NCBI GenBank assembly: GCA_023544605.1
Contig: JAMJFQ010000042.1
Span: 1 to 15,245 of the forward strand
DNA from: ANME-2 cluster archaeon
GTDB lineage: Archaea; Halobacteriota; Methanosarcinia; Methanosarcinales; Methanocomedenaceae
DNA length: 15,245 bases
Direction of reading: 5' to 3'
Part shown: positions 1 to 8,298 of the stretch, piece by piece
How the letters are laid out: each line of letters opens with the position of its first letter
How positions within the stretch are numbered: the first letter of the stretch is position 1
Program-made: the position numbers and the translations under genes
Notes under the pieces: generated by a model
Databases searched by the model: none
Told to the model about the DNA's origin: nothing
What the model saw: only the letters and a program-made list of their open reading frames with translations

Positions 1-80
1 CCAATGATGTATTTCAGAAATCGTATCCTATTCCATGGTTAGGTAACAAGAAAATCCTCCCTTCGGTCGGATTAACTTGA
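1..80 (+). CDS. Possible 3' end of an upstream gene (partial)
   Basis: The frame that starts at position 3 is open from the window edge to a TGA at 78-80. It encodes about 25 residues, including the plausible protein-like stretch SYPIPWLGNKKILPS. No start codon is visible, so any gene would begin outside the window. The segment is too short for a family assignment. A chance open frame of this length is quite possible, and I offer it only as a candidate gene tail. Confidence 0.2.
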   Translation, partial: NDVFQKSYPIPWLGNKKILPSVGLT

Positions 81-245
81 GTACAAAAAGTTATACTTTA
101 TGTACAACAAGAAAATTCGCTTTGATTGGATATCCTGAATTGGATTCAATTATGAGACATAAACACTTGACGAAAATTGGTGTTTAAAGGAAATATGAGT
201 TTTAGTATTAATACTTGGAATTCTATTGGCTGATTTAAATTAGAT

Positions 246-854
246 TTGGGTCAGCCTGCAAATATATATTTAGCGATAGAAATAAATAATCTGTTGCTAC
301 ATAGGTCGAAAATTTGTCAGGCGGTATCCGTATTATCCTGCGGGTACCGCGCAATTAAATTATTTTCCCACACCCTTAACATCACTTCTTCCTATGTAAC
401 CCGTTTCGCCTCAGGCCAGGATGTAGAAATTGATGATACTGATGTGGAAGTAGACGATTTCGGGGTCAGTGTCACCCTTTTCGGCCGCTCACAGGTCCCA
501 TTTGATGGAGTACTGGAAGTGCAAATCCAGACCAATGGGGATGATCCCCGGGTGTTTACGAACATCCCTGAGGTATTGACACTGAATAGGGACGATACAG
601 TAGGTATTATCAGGGATGACATGGCGCCGGGGACATATCACGTAAACATCCTTGTAAAAACACTTGACGGGGAAATATTGGACCGGTATGAGACCGTGCT
701 GCTGATACCTGAACGTGCAGTCGCGGTAAACCAGCCAACTCAATCGCAGACGCCGGGAACGGATCGGGTCATTACACTGGTAGATGGGAAAATTGCATAT
801 TTCTCATTTGCAGGTTTGGTGTTCTCTCCTATACACAACAATTATATATCATGA
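246..854 (+). pseudogene. Doubtful or degraded ORF with a beta-rich central segment
   Basis: The longest reading begins at a TTG (246) with no Shine-Dalgarno sequence, shortly after an in-frame TGA at 231-233. Residues 1-50 look unlike a normal protein start. Residues about 51-155 look real: acidic and valine-rich, with a short internal echo (DVEIDD/DVEVDD) and alternating patterns such as GVSVTLF and GTYHVNILVKT, typical of an extracytoplasmic beta-sandwich. The tail after about residue 170 again looks random. A hydrophobic stretch resembling a signal peptide or membrane anchor (VLVLILGILLA, bases 199-231) lies upstream in another frame. I infer a secreted or surface protein eroded by frameshifts, or a short gene with a mis-set start. 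The stop TGA overlaps an ATG at 851, but the next gene probably starts at 872. I recognise no family. Confidence 0.35.
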
Positions 855-871
855 TTTTCAGTGATATATAC
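838..871 (+). promoter_or_regulatory. TATA box and weak ribosome site for the DUF2111 gene
   Basis: A TATA-like element, ttatatat, lies at about 842-849. Archaeal transcription usually starts about 25 bases downstream, close to the ATG at 872. A GTGA (860-863), part of the archaeal GGTGATC Shine-Dalgarno pattern, stands 8 bases before that ATG. Both point to 872 rather than the upstream ATG at 851 as the start. Confidence 0.4.
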
Positions 872-1216
872 ATGAAAAAAATGGATGGAATTTGCATTAC
901 TGCTGACTCAACAGCCCGGGAACTGGAGCCTATTGCCTTAGCAATATATGGCATGGTCGGACTACCCACCACCATGAGAAGTAAGAACAACAATGGTGTG
1001 AGGATTGAGAACAGTAAGGTGGTCAATCATGATTATACAGGGCCGTATCTTGAAGAAGCACTGATGACTGGCAGGATAGTCTACGGGCTAGCCAGCAATG
1101 GGCCATATAAGGGCATGCCAGTTATCGTTTCACCTATCAAGAACAGCGAGGGTGAGACAGTCGCTGTTTTGGGGACCGTCAACCTGTCAGGTTACATTGA
1201 CCTGAAACGATTCTGA
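872..1216 (+). CDS. DUF2111 family protein
   Basis: This encodes a 114-residue protein from the ATG at 872 (121 residues from the in-frame ATG at 851). From memory it matches the DUF2111 family of methanogen-related archaea. The pattern runs TADSTARELEPIALAIYG, then VGLPTTMRSKNNNGVRIEN, then YTGPYLEEAL, then SNGPYKGMPVIVSPIKN, ending in VAVLGTVNLSGYIDL. The last part, a short strand-rich block with 'G..VAVLG.VNL', recalls small ligand-sensing (PAS/GAF/roadblock-like) folds. I cannot assign a biochemical function, and none is established for the family to my knowledge. It is probably cytoplasmic, with no signal peptide or membrane segment. Its stop lies 8 bases from the stop of the convergent UPF0182 gene, so it is likely transcribed alone. 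Confidence 0.8.
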   Translation: MKKMDGICITADSTARELEPIALAIYGMVGLPTTMRSKNNNGVRIENSKVVNHDYTGPYLEEALMTGRIVYGLASNGPYKGMPVIVSPIKNSEGETVAVLGTVNLSGYIDLKRF

Positions 1217-1224
1217 TACAATTT

Positions 1225-3972
1225 TCAATTTAGGTTTTCCTTCGCTAATTGCCCCAACTGTTCCATCAGACTGTCCACTATCTTCATTTCGCGCCCGTAG
1301 TTCTCCAAATCACCCACCTCAAGGTATTTCCTGGCAGTATCATAGTGTGCCAGTGTCTCATCCAGTAGTTGGTTTAGGTTTTTCTCTTCCACACCGGGCA
1401 AACCAGGCAGAGGTGAAACGGTAGTCATGTTGGCCCCCATCAACTCCAAGAGGGCCGCTTCCAGTGAATCCGCCATTACTACCTTGTTCTCATAGACCAC
1501 CAGTATTTTCTTAAGTTCAGGGATGCTGGACGCAGACTCGGCTTCGATGTACAGGGGTTCGATATACAGGATGGAATCCTCAATAGGAATTACCAGCAAG
1601 TTACCCCGTATCACATTTGAACCCCCCGTGCTCCATAGGGTCAGGTCCTTTGAGATATCCTCGTCCTGGTCTATCAATGCCTCGATCTGGGCCGGACCGT
1701 AAATCAGCTTGTCCTTGGAGAACTCATACAATATCTTCTGGCCATATCCGGGCGGGTCCTGGTTCACTGCCATCCAGGATATCATATTATCCTTATTGCT
1801 GGGGGTAAATGGCATGATCATAAAAAAGTTAGTTGAGCCGTTCAGTTCCAGCAGCACATTATAGGGCTCCACCGGTATCTGTCTATTCCCATATTTTTCC
1901 TTTGCGAACTCCCATCTATCTTCCCTGTTGTAGAACACTTCAGGGACCTTCATGTGATAATCAGTGTATATCTTTGATTGTATCATGAACAGGTCAGGAG
2001 AATATCTCATATGCGATTTGATGCTGATGGGCATCTGGTCTATGGGTTTGAACACCCCAGGGAATATCTTTGAATACGTGGTAAGCAACGGGTCATCTTC
2101 TGTCACATAATATGTTATCGTACCATTATAAGCATCAACCACGGCCTTGGTGGAATCCTGGATGTAGTTCAGCTTTGTATTTCCTATCCACAGCGGTTCA
2201 GAATAGGGGTATCGGTCAGTAGTTGTGAACCCATTGATTATCCAGTAGATATGGCCGTCATCACCCAACACTGCATAAGCATCCTTATCTAGGAGCAAAT
2301 AGGGTGTGATACGCTCTGCACGCTCCATTACATTCCTGTTGATGTGAAGCCTGCTGTCGCCGTCAATATCAGGGGACATGAATATTTTCAGATCACCAAG
2401 GGCCAGTGTGGTGATAAGTTTGTTCAGGCCGCCCATACCAATACCTCCGGTGCCGTCATAGGTTGTTAACACATTGGTGTTCCCGCTGGGATAATCGAAC
2501 TCTTCACGGCCTGTACCGGTGATGATATATGAATCGGTCTTCTCGCCGTAATATATCCTGGGCTGCTCAATGGTAAGGGCTGGGATGGAACTGACAGGAG
2601 GGATATTCTCGATGTACATCTCGGGCATCCCCTGTTCCACCACCATGTTCACCGGCGACATCACTACACCGATACCGTGGGTGTAGAGCACGTGTTTGTT
2701 GAGCCAGGTATCAGCCTTCCCTTGCAGCTGATCATAGAATATCTCACGGGGAGATAGCCAGACCTGTGTAATGCTGCCGTTTATAGTGTACCGGTCAACG
2801 TCCACGTCATTGAACCCGTAATAAGTGCGTATTGCCTGTTTTTGTTTGTATATGGTCAATAGAGGCCGGTAATCCCAAAGGCGGGCATTGGTGATGGACG
2901 GATGCGTCAAAATATCCAATGAAAGGTTGTAAGTCAGAGGGTATTGCCTGACCTCCACTTCATCAAGTTCATAAGCAGTGTTGGTGGAGAAGATGTTATT
3001 CATTATGTAGGGTCTTTCAAGTTCCTGTTCATTAGGCAAAACCTTTAGATCCTGTATCAGTGTGGCAGTAATGCCTCCCAGCACACTTATCAACACCAGT
3101 ACAGCTACCATACCGGCCAATATCTTTGGGATGGACGGCAAAGATGGGCCGCTGGTCCAGCCTGAAAGCAATATGGTAACGGCTGTGAATAAGAACACAA
3201 TGGCTAAAATGACAGGTATATACTGCCTGATCACCACATCAATGTACCCTGCACCATACACTACACCCGTCTCACTATACAGGATGTTATACCGTCCCAG
3301 ATATGTCCTGGTTGCGAAGGTAATAAGAAAACCTGCAAGGAGCACCCTCAGATCGGTGGGGAATTGCATCAACAGTTTCCAATTGAAGGTGGCATATAAC
3401 CCGGCCAGCAGCAATAGTCCCAAAAACAGGATGGCTGAGATATAATTCAGTACAGTATTGTAAAATGGCAGCGAGAAAACGTAAAAGGCAATATCATTGT
3501 TAAATATAGGGTCAGCCTGACCAAAGGGGGTGCGGTTGTAGTACATCAGTATCTTAAGCCAGGACCCAGATACTGCCAGGGCCTGCATGCCTGAGAAGAG
3601 GATAATGAACAGGAGTATCGGTAGCCGGATAGCTTCTAAGGCCGCAGATATATTCTTTTTTGGTGTAACTTCTATGTATTCCTTATCATATCCTGCAAAG
3701 AACTCTGACTCCCATAAAGATTTTATAGGTCCACCCGTTTTCATAATGGTGCTGATGCCAAAGCGTGATACCAGGTATAATATACTGCCGCTTAGCAGGA
3801 AAGTTAGACCGAACAGCAGCAGGGCAGCCTTGTACTTTACAAGGAATACTTCTGCATAACCCAGTGAGTCGTACCATAGATAATTCAGTGCCAGTCCACC
3901 TATGGATGGCAAAAAGAAAATTGTGAGAAATATTAATACCAGAATTAATTCAAGTCTATTCTTTGCAGCCAT
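1225..3972 (-). CDS. UPF0182 family large membrane protein
   Basis: This 915-residue protein has the UPF0182 (COG1615) architecture. Seven hydrophobic segments lie at about residues 10-30, 45-68, 112-135, 170-195, 205-222, 248-270 and 280-305, followed by a soluble region of about 600 residues that is probably outside the membrane. Family-typical stretches include PTDLRVLLAGFLITF, the LPNEQELERPYIMNNI block just after the last helix, WLNKHVLYTHGIGVVMSPVN and ERITPYLLLDKDAYAVL. The C-terminal 60 residues are helical and charged (LNQLLDETLAHYDTARKYLEVG), as in other members. The length is normal and the frame intact. The function of UPF0182 is unknown, and proximity to dinB is not informative. 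The start is the ATG at 3972, directly followed by the first helix; the sequence before it (gggtaattgat) is only a weak ribosome site. Confidence 0.93.
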   Translation of the reverse strand: MAAKNRLELILVLIFLTIFFLPSIGGLALNYLWYDSLGYAEVFLVKYKAALLLFGLTFLLSGSILYLVSRFGISTIMKTGGPIKSLWESEFFAGYDKEYIEVTPKKNISAALEAIRLPILLFIILFSGMQALAVSGSWLKILMYYNRTPFGQADPIFNNDIAFYVFSLPFYNTVLNYISAILFLGLLLLAGLYATFNWKLLMQFPTDLRVLLAGFLITFATRTYLGRYNILYSETGVVYGAGYIDVVIRQYIPVILAIVFLFTAVTILLSGWTSGPSLPSIPKILAGMVAVLVLISVLGGITATLIQDLKVLPNEQELERPYIMNNIFSTNTAYELDEVEVRQYPLTYNLSLDILTHPSITNARLWDYRPLLTIYKQKQAIRTYYGFNDVDVDRYTINGSITQVWLSPREIFYDQLQGKADTWLNKHVLYTHGIGVVMSPVNMVVEQGMPEMYIENIPPVSSIPALTIEQPRIYYGEKTDSYIITGTGREEFDYPSGNTNVLTTYDGTGGIGMGGLNKLITTLALGDLKIFMSPDIDGDSRLHINRNVMERAERITPYLLLDKDAYAVLGDDGHIYWIINGFTTTDRYPYSEPLWIGNTKLNYIQDSTKAVVDAYNGTITYYVTEDDPLLTTYSKIFPGVFKPIDQMPISIKSHMRYSPDLFMIQSKIYTDYHMKVPEVFYNREDRWEFAKEKYGNRQIPVEPYNVLLELNGSTNFFMIMPFTPSNKDNMISWMAVNQDPPGYGQKILYEFSKDKLIYGPAQIEALIDQDEDISKDLTLWSTGGSNVIRGNLLVIPIEDSILYIEPLYIEAESASSIPELKKILVVYENKVVMADSLEAALLELMGANMTTVSPLPGLPGVEEKNLNQLLDETLAHYDTARKYLEVGDLENYGREMKIVDSLMEQLGQLAKENLN

Positions 3973-4030
3973 ATCAATTACCCTATTGGGAGTTACTATA
4001 TCGGGACCACAGTACTTAATGATATCCAGT

Positions 4031-4057
4031 ATCTAAATATGTCATTGGAGTACCACC
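4031..4057 (+). promoter_or_regulatory. dinB promoter end and ribosome-binding site
   Basis: GGAG at 4047-4050 stands 7 bases before the ATG at 4058 and fixes the start. An A/T-rich atctaaatat element just upstream may be the TATA box, although it is close to the start. The 85-base gap is shared with the divergent UPF0182 gene. Confidence 0.4.
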
Positions 4058-5131
4058 ATGAATCGTATCATACTTCATGTTGATATGGACAGTTTTTACG
4101 CCTCGGTCGAACAGCGTGAAAATCATTCGTATAAGGGACAACCGGTAGTGGTAGGGTCTGACCCTAAAGATGGACATGGCCGGGGCGTGGTCAGCACCTG
4201 TTCATACGAGGCCCGGAAGTTCGGGATACATTCGGGTATGCCCATATCCCGTGCATATAAACTGTGTCCAGATGCTGTATTTTTGCCCGTGAACATGGCG
4301 CTGTACAAGGAAGCATCCCGCAATATCATGGAAATATTGCGCTCATTTGCGGATCGGTTCCAGCAGGTCAGTGTGGATGAAGCATATCTTGATGTCAGTG
4401 AGGGTGCCGGCAGTTTACAAGAGGCTGTGAAAATTGCAGGAATCATCAAGGCACAGGTATTGGAGCGGGAAGGACTTACCTGTTCCATTGGTATCGCTCC
4501 CAACAGGACTGCGGCCAAGATCGCTTCTGACCTGGATAAACCCGACGGCCTGACTGTTGTCGAACCGGGCCGGGTGGCCGATTTCCTTGAGCCGCTTGAG
4601 GTGCGCAGACTTCCGGGTATCGGCAGTAAGAACGAGGAGATATTGTTGGGGATGAATATCAGGACCATAGGACAATTGGCCCGATGTGAACTTGACTTGC
4701 TTTTAAGTATTTTTGGGAAATGGGGTGCCAGGATGCACCAGCTGGCGCATGGTATTGATGACAGTAAGGTGGCCGAGATGACTGAGTCGAAGTCAGTAAG
4801 CAAAGAGCATACTTTTCAGGTGGATACTTCAGATGCAGTGGAATTGTATGCTTCACTGGGCAGCATTGCTGTGCAGGTGCACAAGGAATTGATGCGGCAA
4901 GGTTTTTCTTTCAGGACGGTAAGTGTGAAGGTGAGGCAGTCGGATTTCACTACCTTTTCCCGGGCGCAGACACTGGATATTTATACGCGGGACCTGGATG
5001 TTATAAAAAAGCAAGCAAAAGGATTGGTCCATGAGTTCTTTGACGGCAGGAAGATTCGACTGCTTGGAATACGGCTCTCAAACCTGAGTAAAAGTACAAT
5101 GATACAGTCTACAATCGACATGTTCTTATAA
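4058..5131 (+). CDS. dinB: DNA polymerase IV (Y-family translesion polymerase)
   Basis: This 357-residue Y-family polymerase is of the Dbh/Dpo4 type and copies past damaged bases. The metal-binding carboxylates are visible: D9 in HVDMDSFYASVE, and D107/E108 in SVDEAYLDVS. Y14 is at the position of the steric gate that excludes ribonucleotides. The fingers/palm signature SIGIAPNRTAAKIASDLDKP and the helix-hairpin-helix RRLPGIGSK follow. The little-finger domain occupies roughly residues 240-345. The last eight residues, QSTIDMFL (350-357), fit a PIP box (Q-x-x-I-x-x-F-aromatic/hydrophobic) for binding the PCNA clamp. The length is normal for the family and no catalytic residue is missing. It stands alone between divergently transcribed neighbours, with no sign of an SOS-type operator. 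Confidence 0.96.
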   Translation: MNRIILHVDMDSFYASVEQRENHSYKGQPVVVGSDPKDGHGRGVVSTCSYEARKFGIHSGMPISRAYKLCPDAVFLPVNMALYKEASRNIMEILRSFADRFQQVSVDEAYLDVSEGAGSLQEAVKIAGIIKAQVLEREGLTCSIGIAPNRTAAKIASDLDKPDGLTVVEPGRVADFLEPLEVRRLPGIGSKNEEILLGMNIRTIGQLARCELDLLLSIFGKWGARMHQLAHGIDDSKVAEMTESKSVSKEHTFQVDTSDAVELYASLGSIAVQVHKELMRQGFSFRTVSVKVRQSDFTTFSRAQTLDIYTRDLDVIKKQAKGLVHEFFDGRKIRLLGIRLSNLSKSTMIQSTIDMFL

Positions 5132-5167
5132 GATTTTATCCCCTACTATCCAGGACCTTAATGAATG

Positions 5168-5308
5168 TTAGATAAAACCAGGGACATCATCTTGTAGGTT
5201 ATTAGGCTTGATAAATACCGGTACTGAATTGCAGATGTAGCATTTTGCCTTTATGTAGTTTGCAGTTATGTTATATTTATAACCACATATTTTACAGGTG
5301 AACATCAT
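5168..5308 (-). CDS. 46-residue zinc-ribbon microprotein
   Basis: A short gene on the - strand lies in the dinB-helicase gap. From the ATG at 5308 it encodes 46 residues and ends with TAA at 5168-5170. The protein opens MMFTCKICGYKY and has two CxxC knuckles, C5-x2-C8 and C23-x2-C26, separated by 14 residues, the spacing of a small zinc ribbon or rubredoxin-like fold. GTGAT, part of the archaeal Shine-Dalgarno pattern, precedes the start by a few bases on the coding strand, and a TATA-like run lies about 20-25 bases upstream (5322-5333 on the + strand). Two paired CxxC motifs in so short a frame are unlikely by chance. The function is unknown. Small zinc ribbons can bind nucleic acid or act as protein-interaction modules, but nothing here decides between these. 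Confidence 0.65.
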   Translation of the reverse strand: MMFTCKICGYKYNITANYIKAKCYICNSVPVFIKPNNLQDDVPGFI

Positions 5309-5450
5309 TCTTATCACATCAGATATATATATTATTTTCAACACTTATAATATTATTTATACATTATACTTATACTCATGATGATGTGACAACATATTAT
5401 TTTCACTCTGGATTTACCAATTATATTTAAAGAGGAACAGGAATCCTAAT
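5309..5450. promoter_or_regulatory. Divergent A/T-rich promoter region, zinc ribbon and xpd
   Basis: This 142-base gap is strongly A/T-rich. For the helicase, ttatatttaa at 5421-5430, preceded by a purine-containing BRE-like accaa, lies about 25 bases before the ATG at 5451, consistent with a leaderless message. For the zinc ribbon, an alternating T/A run (atatatatat, 5323-5332) faces the other way and stands 15-25 bases before its start. No clear operator was recognised. Confidence 0.45.
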
Positions 5451-7679
5451 ATGATGACCCATGCTTATATGAAATTTTTCCCCAAACCATCATGTTATCC
5501 CAACCAGCAGGAGGCAATGGATTCCATTCACCGTGCCCTGCTGGCCGGGAAGGTGGTATTGTTCGAAGGAGCATGCGGGACAGGTAAGACCTTAAGTGCA
5601 CTCTCTCCCTCCCTGGATGTGGCACAGCAACTGGATAAAGTGGTTATTATTGCAACGAATGTGCACCAACAGATGCAACAGTTCGTTGAGGAATCCAGGG
5701 AGATAAAGCAGCGTCATGACATTGATGTGGTGGTGCTCAAGGGTAAGAAGCACATGTGCCCCAGGAGTGAGGATTATGAGACCTGCACCATTCTGAGGGA
5801 GAATACCTTTCAACTCATTGAGAGGGAGAAGGAGCATACACAACAAAGGGCAAAGCTGAGGCATCTACAGCAAGAATTAAAGCAGCACCAAGATGATGGA
5901 ACTGTCGAATCGATGAGGTTATTGGCAGCAGAGCAGGAAAAACTGGCAAAACAGATAAAGGACCTTCAGGAGCGCCATTGCACCCAATTTTACAGGGTAC
6001 TAGTGGATGATGAGGGTATACAAAACCCCTCAGGCAGAGATGGATTTTCAATGTATTCAACAGACGATTTTTCATCCTGGTACAAAGGGGACGTCCGCAC
6101 GCCTGAGGAGGTGAATGAATGGGCGCATGATAGGGGGATGTGCGGGTATGAACTGGTAAAGAGCCAGATACCCAGTGCCCGGTTGTTGATATGTAACTTT
6201 CATCATATCTTGAACCCAGCCATCCTGGAAAACCTGCTTGGCTGGATGGGTAGGGGAATAGATGAGGTCATTATACTATTTGATGAAGCCCACAATCTGG
6301 AATCCGCTGCCAGGAGCCATGCTTCACTTACCCTGCCCGAATACAGCCTGCAGCATGCCAACGAAGAACTTACTGCTAACGAGAGCGTAGCAAAGGGCGA
6401 TTCATACCGGGTCAGGGATATGGAAATACTGTTTAAACTGCTGTTGGAACACCTCAAAGAGGCTTATGGGTCAAGACTTGCGTTCGGAGAGAGGGAACGT
6501 CTGCCTGGTACATGGAAGGATATCAGTATCTGTGACCCTAAAAACAGAACTGACCATTTTTTACGGCTTTTATTGGACCAAATAGAAGATACCGGAATCA
6601 AGGACCTGGGTGAACTGCTTGGCGAGGCAGCCGAACTTGGCAGGTATTTTGATGAGTTCTATAAAGAACAGTATAGGGCCGGACATGCAAAAAGACGTAA
6701 GCGTTCACAGTTACTCCGCAGTGCAGAGTTTATCCGGTTCTACCTGGACCATTCATCAGACCCGCTCTATTATCCCATGCTTAATATCCGCCGGAGGGAT
6801 AGCGAACTGGAAGGAAGGATAGAACTTGTGGCCTGCATACCACGCAGCGTTACTGCTCCTCTATTTCAGTCTGTGTACTCGACCATATTGATGTCGGCAA
6901 CCCTCAAGCCGTTCCCCATGACAGTGGCAACCCTGGACATCAGGCGCGCGGTGGAAGAGATTGCATATGGTATCACTTTTCCCGAGGATAACAGGCTGAC
7001 TATTGCCATCAACATCCCTCCTCTCTTTGCAAGGAGCAGGGATGACCCCACCACTATCGAACAGGTCATACACATACTGGATGAGATCATCCAACACAGT
7101 GGAGGCAACGTGCTCCTTTTTTTCCAGAGTTATCAGGAGGCAAGGATGTATCGGGACCGTATCAAGACCGAAGTGCCCGTGTACCTGGATGAGGTGGGTA
7201 CATCTTCAGGTGAGATCAGGGATACATTCTTCACAACAGGTGAGTCCGGTCATAAGGCAGTGATGTTCTCATACCTGTGGGGTACACTGACCGAAGGATT
7301 GGACTACAGGGACGACCGAGGCAGGACCGTGGTCATTGTAGGTATAGGATATCCGGCATTGAACGACAGGATGCGTGCCATTGAATCAGCCTATGAACAC
7401 GAATATCCCGGACTTGGATGGGATTATGCTATAGAAGTGCCCACTATCCGCAAGGTCAGGCAGGCAATGGGCAGGGTCATCCGTTCACCTTCGGACTATG
7501 GCGCACGCATATTGCTGGACGGGCGATATACTTCTGCGTCTCCCAGGCGCTGGAAAAAGTATTCAGTCTATAATAACTTCCCGGCAGACGAGCGTGATGA
7601 GATCATAGATGTGGAACCCGGGAAGGTGAAATTCTCGCTGATGAATTTCTTTAATGATATGAAATCTGAACGATCATGA
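5451..7679 (+). CDS. xpd: XPD/Rad3-family Fe-S DNA helicase
   Basis: This 742-residue superfamily 2 helicase should unwind DNA 5'-3' in repair. The Walker A motif EGACGTGKT is at residues 39-47 and the DEAH box (LFDEAHNLESAA) at 278-281. The second RecA domain carries LLFFQSYQEARMYRDRI, GTLTEGLDY and the motif VI signature RQAMGRVIRSPSDYGA, whose arginines contact ATP. Four cysteines, C103, C112, C177 and C231, correspond to the 4Fe-4S ligands of XPD. C231 sits in MCGYELVKSQ before LLICNFHHILNP, like the CPY...YHYLLDP region of known XPDs. Between C112 and C177 is an unusually long, charged, probable coiled coil (about 120-175). TATA spacing suggests translation from ATG 5451; in-frame ATGs at 5454 and 5469 are alternatives. 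DinG-type helicases are relatives, but the archaeal context favours XPD. Confidence 0.9.
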   Translation: MMTHAYMKFFPKPSCYPNQQEAMDSIHRALLAGKVVLFEGACGTGKTLSALSPSLDVAQQLDKVVIIATNVHQQMQQFVEESREIKQRHDIDVVVLKGKKHMCPRSEDYETCTILRENTFQLIEREKEHTQQRAKLRHLQQELKQHQDDGTVESMRLLAAEQEKLAKQIKDLQERHCTQFYRVLVDDEGIQNPSGRDGFSMYSTDDFSSWYKGDVRTPEEVNEWAHDRGMCGYELVKSQIPSARLLICNFHHILNPAILENLLGWMGRGIDEVIILFDEAHNLESAARSHASLTLPEYSLQHANEELTANESVAKGDSYRVRDMEILFKLLLEHLKEAYGSRLAFGERERLPGTWKDISICDPKNRTDHFLRLLLDQIEDTGIKDLGELLGEAAELGRYFDEFYKEQYRAGHAKRRKRSQLLRSAEFIRFYLDHSSDPLYYPMLNIRRRDSELEGRIELVACIPRSVTAPLFQSVYSTILMSATLKPFPMTVATLDIRRAVEEIAYGITFPEDNRLTIAINIPPLFARSRDDPTTIEQVIHILDEIIQHSGGNVLLFFQSYQEARMYRDRIKTEVPVYLDEVGTSSGEIRDTFFTTGESGHKAVMFSYLWGTLTEGLDYRDDRGRTVVIVGIGYPALNDRMRAIESAYEHEYPGLGWDYAIEVPTIRKVRQAMGRVIRSPSDYGARILLDGRYTSASPRRWKKYSVYNNFPADERDEIIDVEPGKVKFSLMNFFNDMKSERS

Positions 7680-7784
7680 TGAAAAAAAACCCATACACAA
7701 AACCCTTATTACTCAAAAAGGCATATGTGTACGAAATTTGATGATACCTTTACAGTCAGGTAGTCACATAGAGGAATATGTTTA

Positions 7785-8294
7785 ATGATCGTTTCAATGG
7801 ACCTTGAGTTGAAGGATGTGCCAGGACAACTTGTCCGTGCTTTGATACCGGTATCAGAATCTGGTGCCAATATAATGAGTGTCATCCATCACCACGACCA
7901 GCGGACCCCCAGCGGTGCCATTCCGGTACAGGTCGTATTCCAGTTGACAAGTGGACAGTTAGATGAGATCATTGACAATCTGGAAGACAATGAGATGCGT
8001 GTTGTCAGTGTGGATAAAAAATACCGGCTTGAGTCAGTGACCTTGATACTTATTGGACATATCGTCCACAGTGACATGGGTGATACCATAGACCAGATCG
8101 ATAGTACCGGGTTTGCTGAGGTGGTGAACGTTTCAATTTCCATGCCCGGTATAGATAAACCCTCCTCTGCCTCTATTGTTATCAGCGCTTCAGGTAAGTC
8201 AGAACTCATCAAAGCCGTGGGTATATTGAAACGTGTTGCAGGGCAAAAGGACCTGTTGGTCATAGAACCCATTCAAACGGATTCCCTCAGGTGA
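7785..8294 (+). CDS. ACT-domain regulatory protein upstream of hom
   Basis: This 169-residue protein has an N-terminal ACT domain (about residues 3-75: SMDLELKDVPGQLVRALIPV, then GANIMSVIHHHD). A second ACT-like half follows (about 85-165: TLILIGHIVHSDMGDTIDQI, then a strand-rich SASIVISASGKSELIKAV). ACT domains bind amino acids and control linked enzymes allosterically. The gene ends four bases before hom, so the two are almost certainly co-transcribed. Because this hom lacks its own C-terminal ACT domain, the likely job is feedback sensing of threonine or a related amino acid as a separate subunit. That is inference from context and from similar archaeal gene pairs. GAGG at 7771-7774 lies 10 bases before the ATG at 7785. 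No DNA-binding motif or membrane segment is seen. Confidence 0.85.
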   Translation: MIVSMDLELKDVPGQLVRALIPVSESGANIMSVIHHHDQRTPSGAIPVQVVFQLTSGQLDEIIDNLEDNEMRVVSVDKKYRLESVTLILIGHIVHSDMGDTIDQIDSTGFAEVVNVSISMPGIDKPSSASIVISASGKSELIKAVGILKRVAGQKDLLVIEPIQTDSLR

Positions 8295-8298
8295 AACA

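Noticed and set aside
851..871. ATG at 851 overlapping the stop of the upstream frame as evidence of an operon
   Set aside because: The upstream frame is itself doubtful, and the TATA box at 842-849 and the GTGA at 860-863 favour ATG 872.
4123..4803. A 226-codon frame antisense to dinB
   Set aside because: It lies wholly inside a clearly functional polymerase gene on the other strand. Its translation is low-complexity (serine/arginine/proline-rich) without any recognisable motif.
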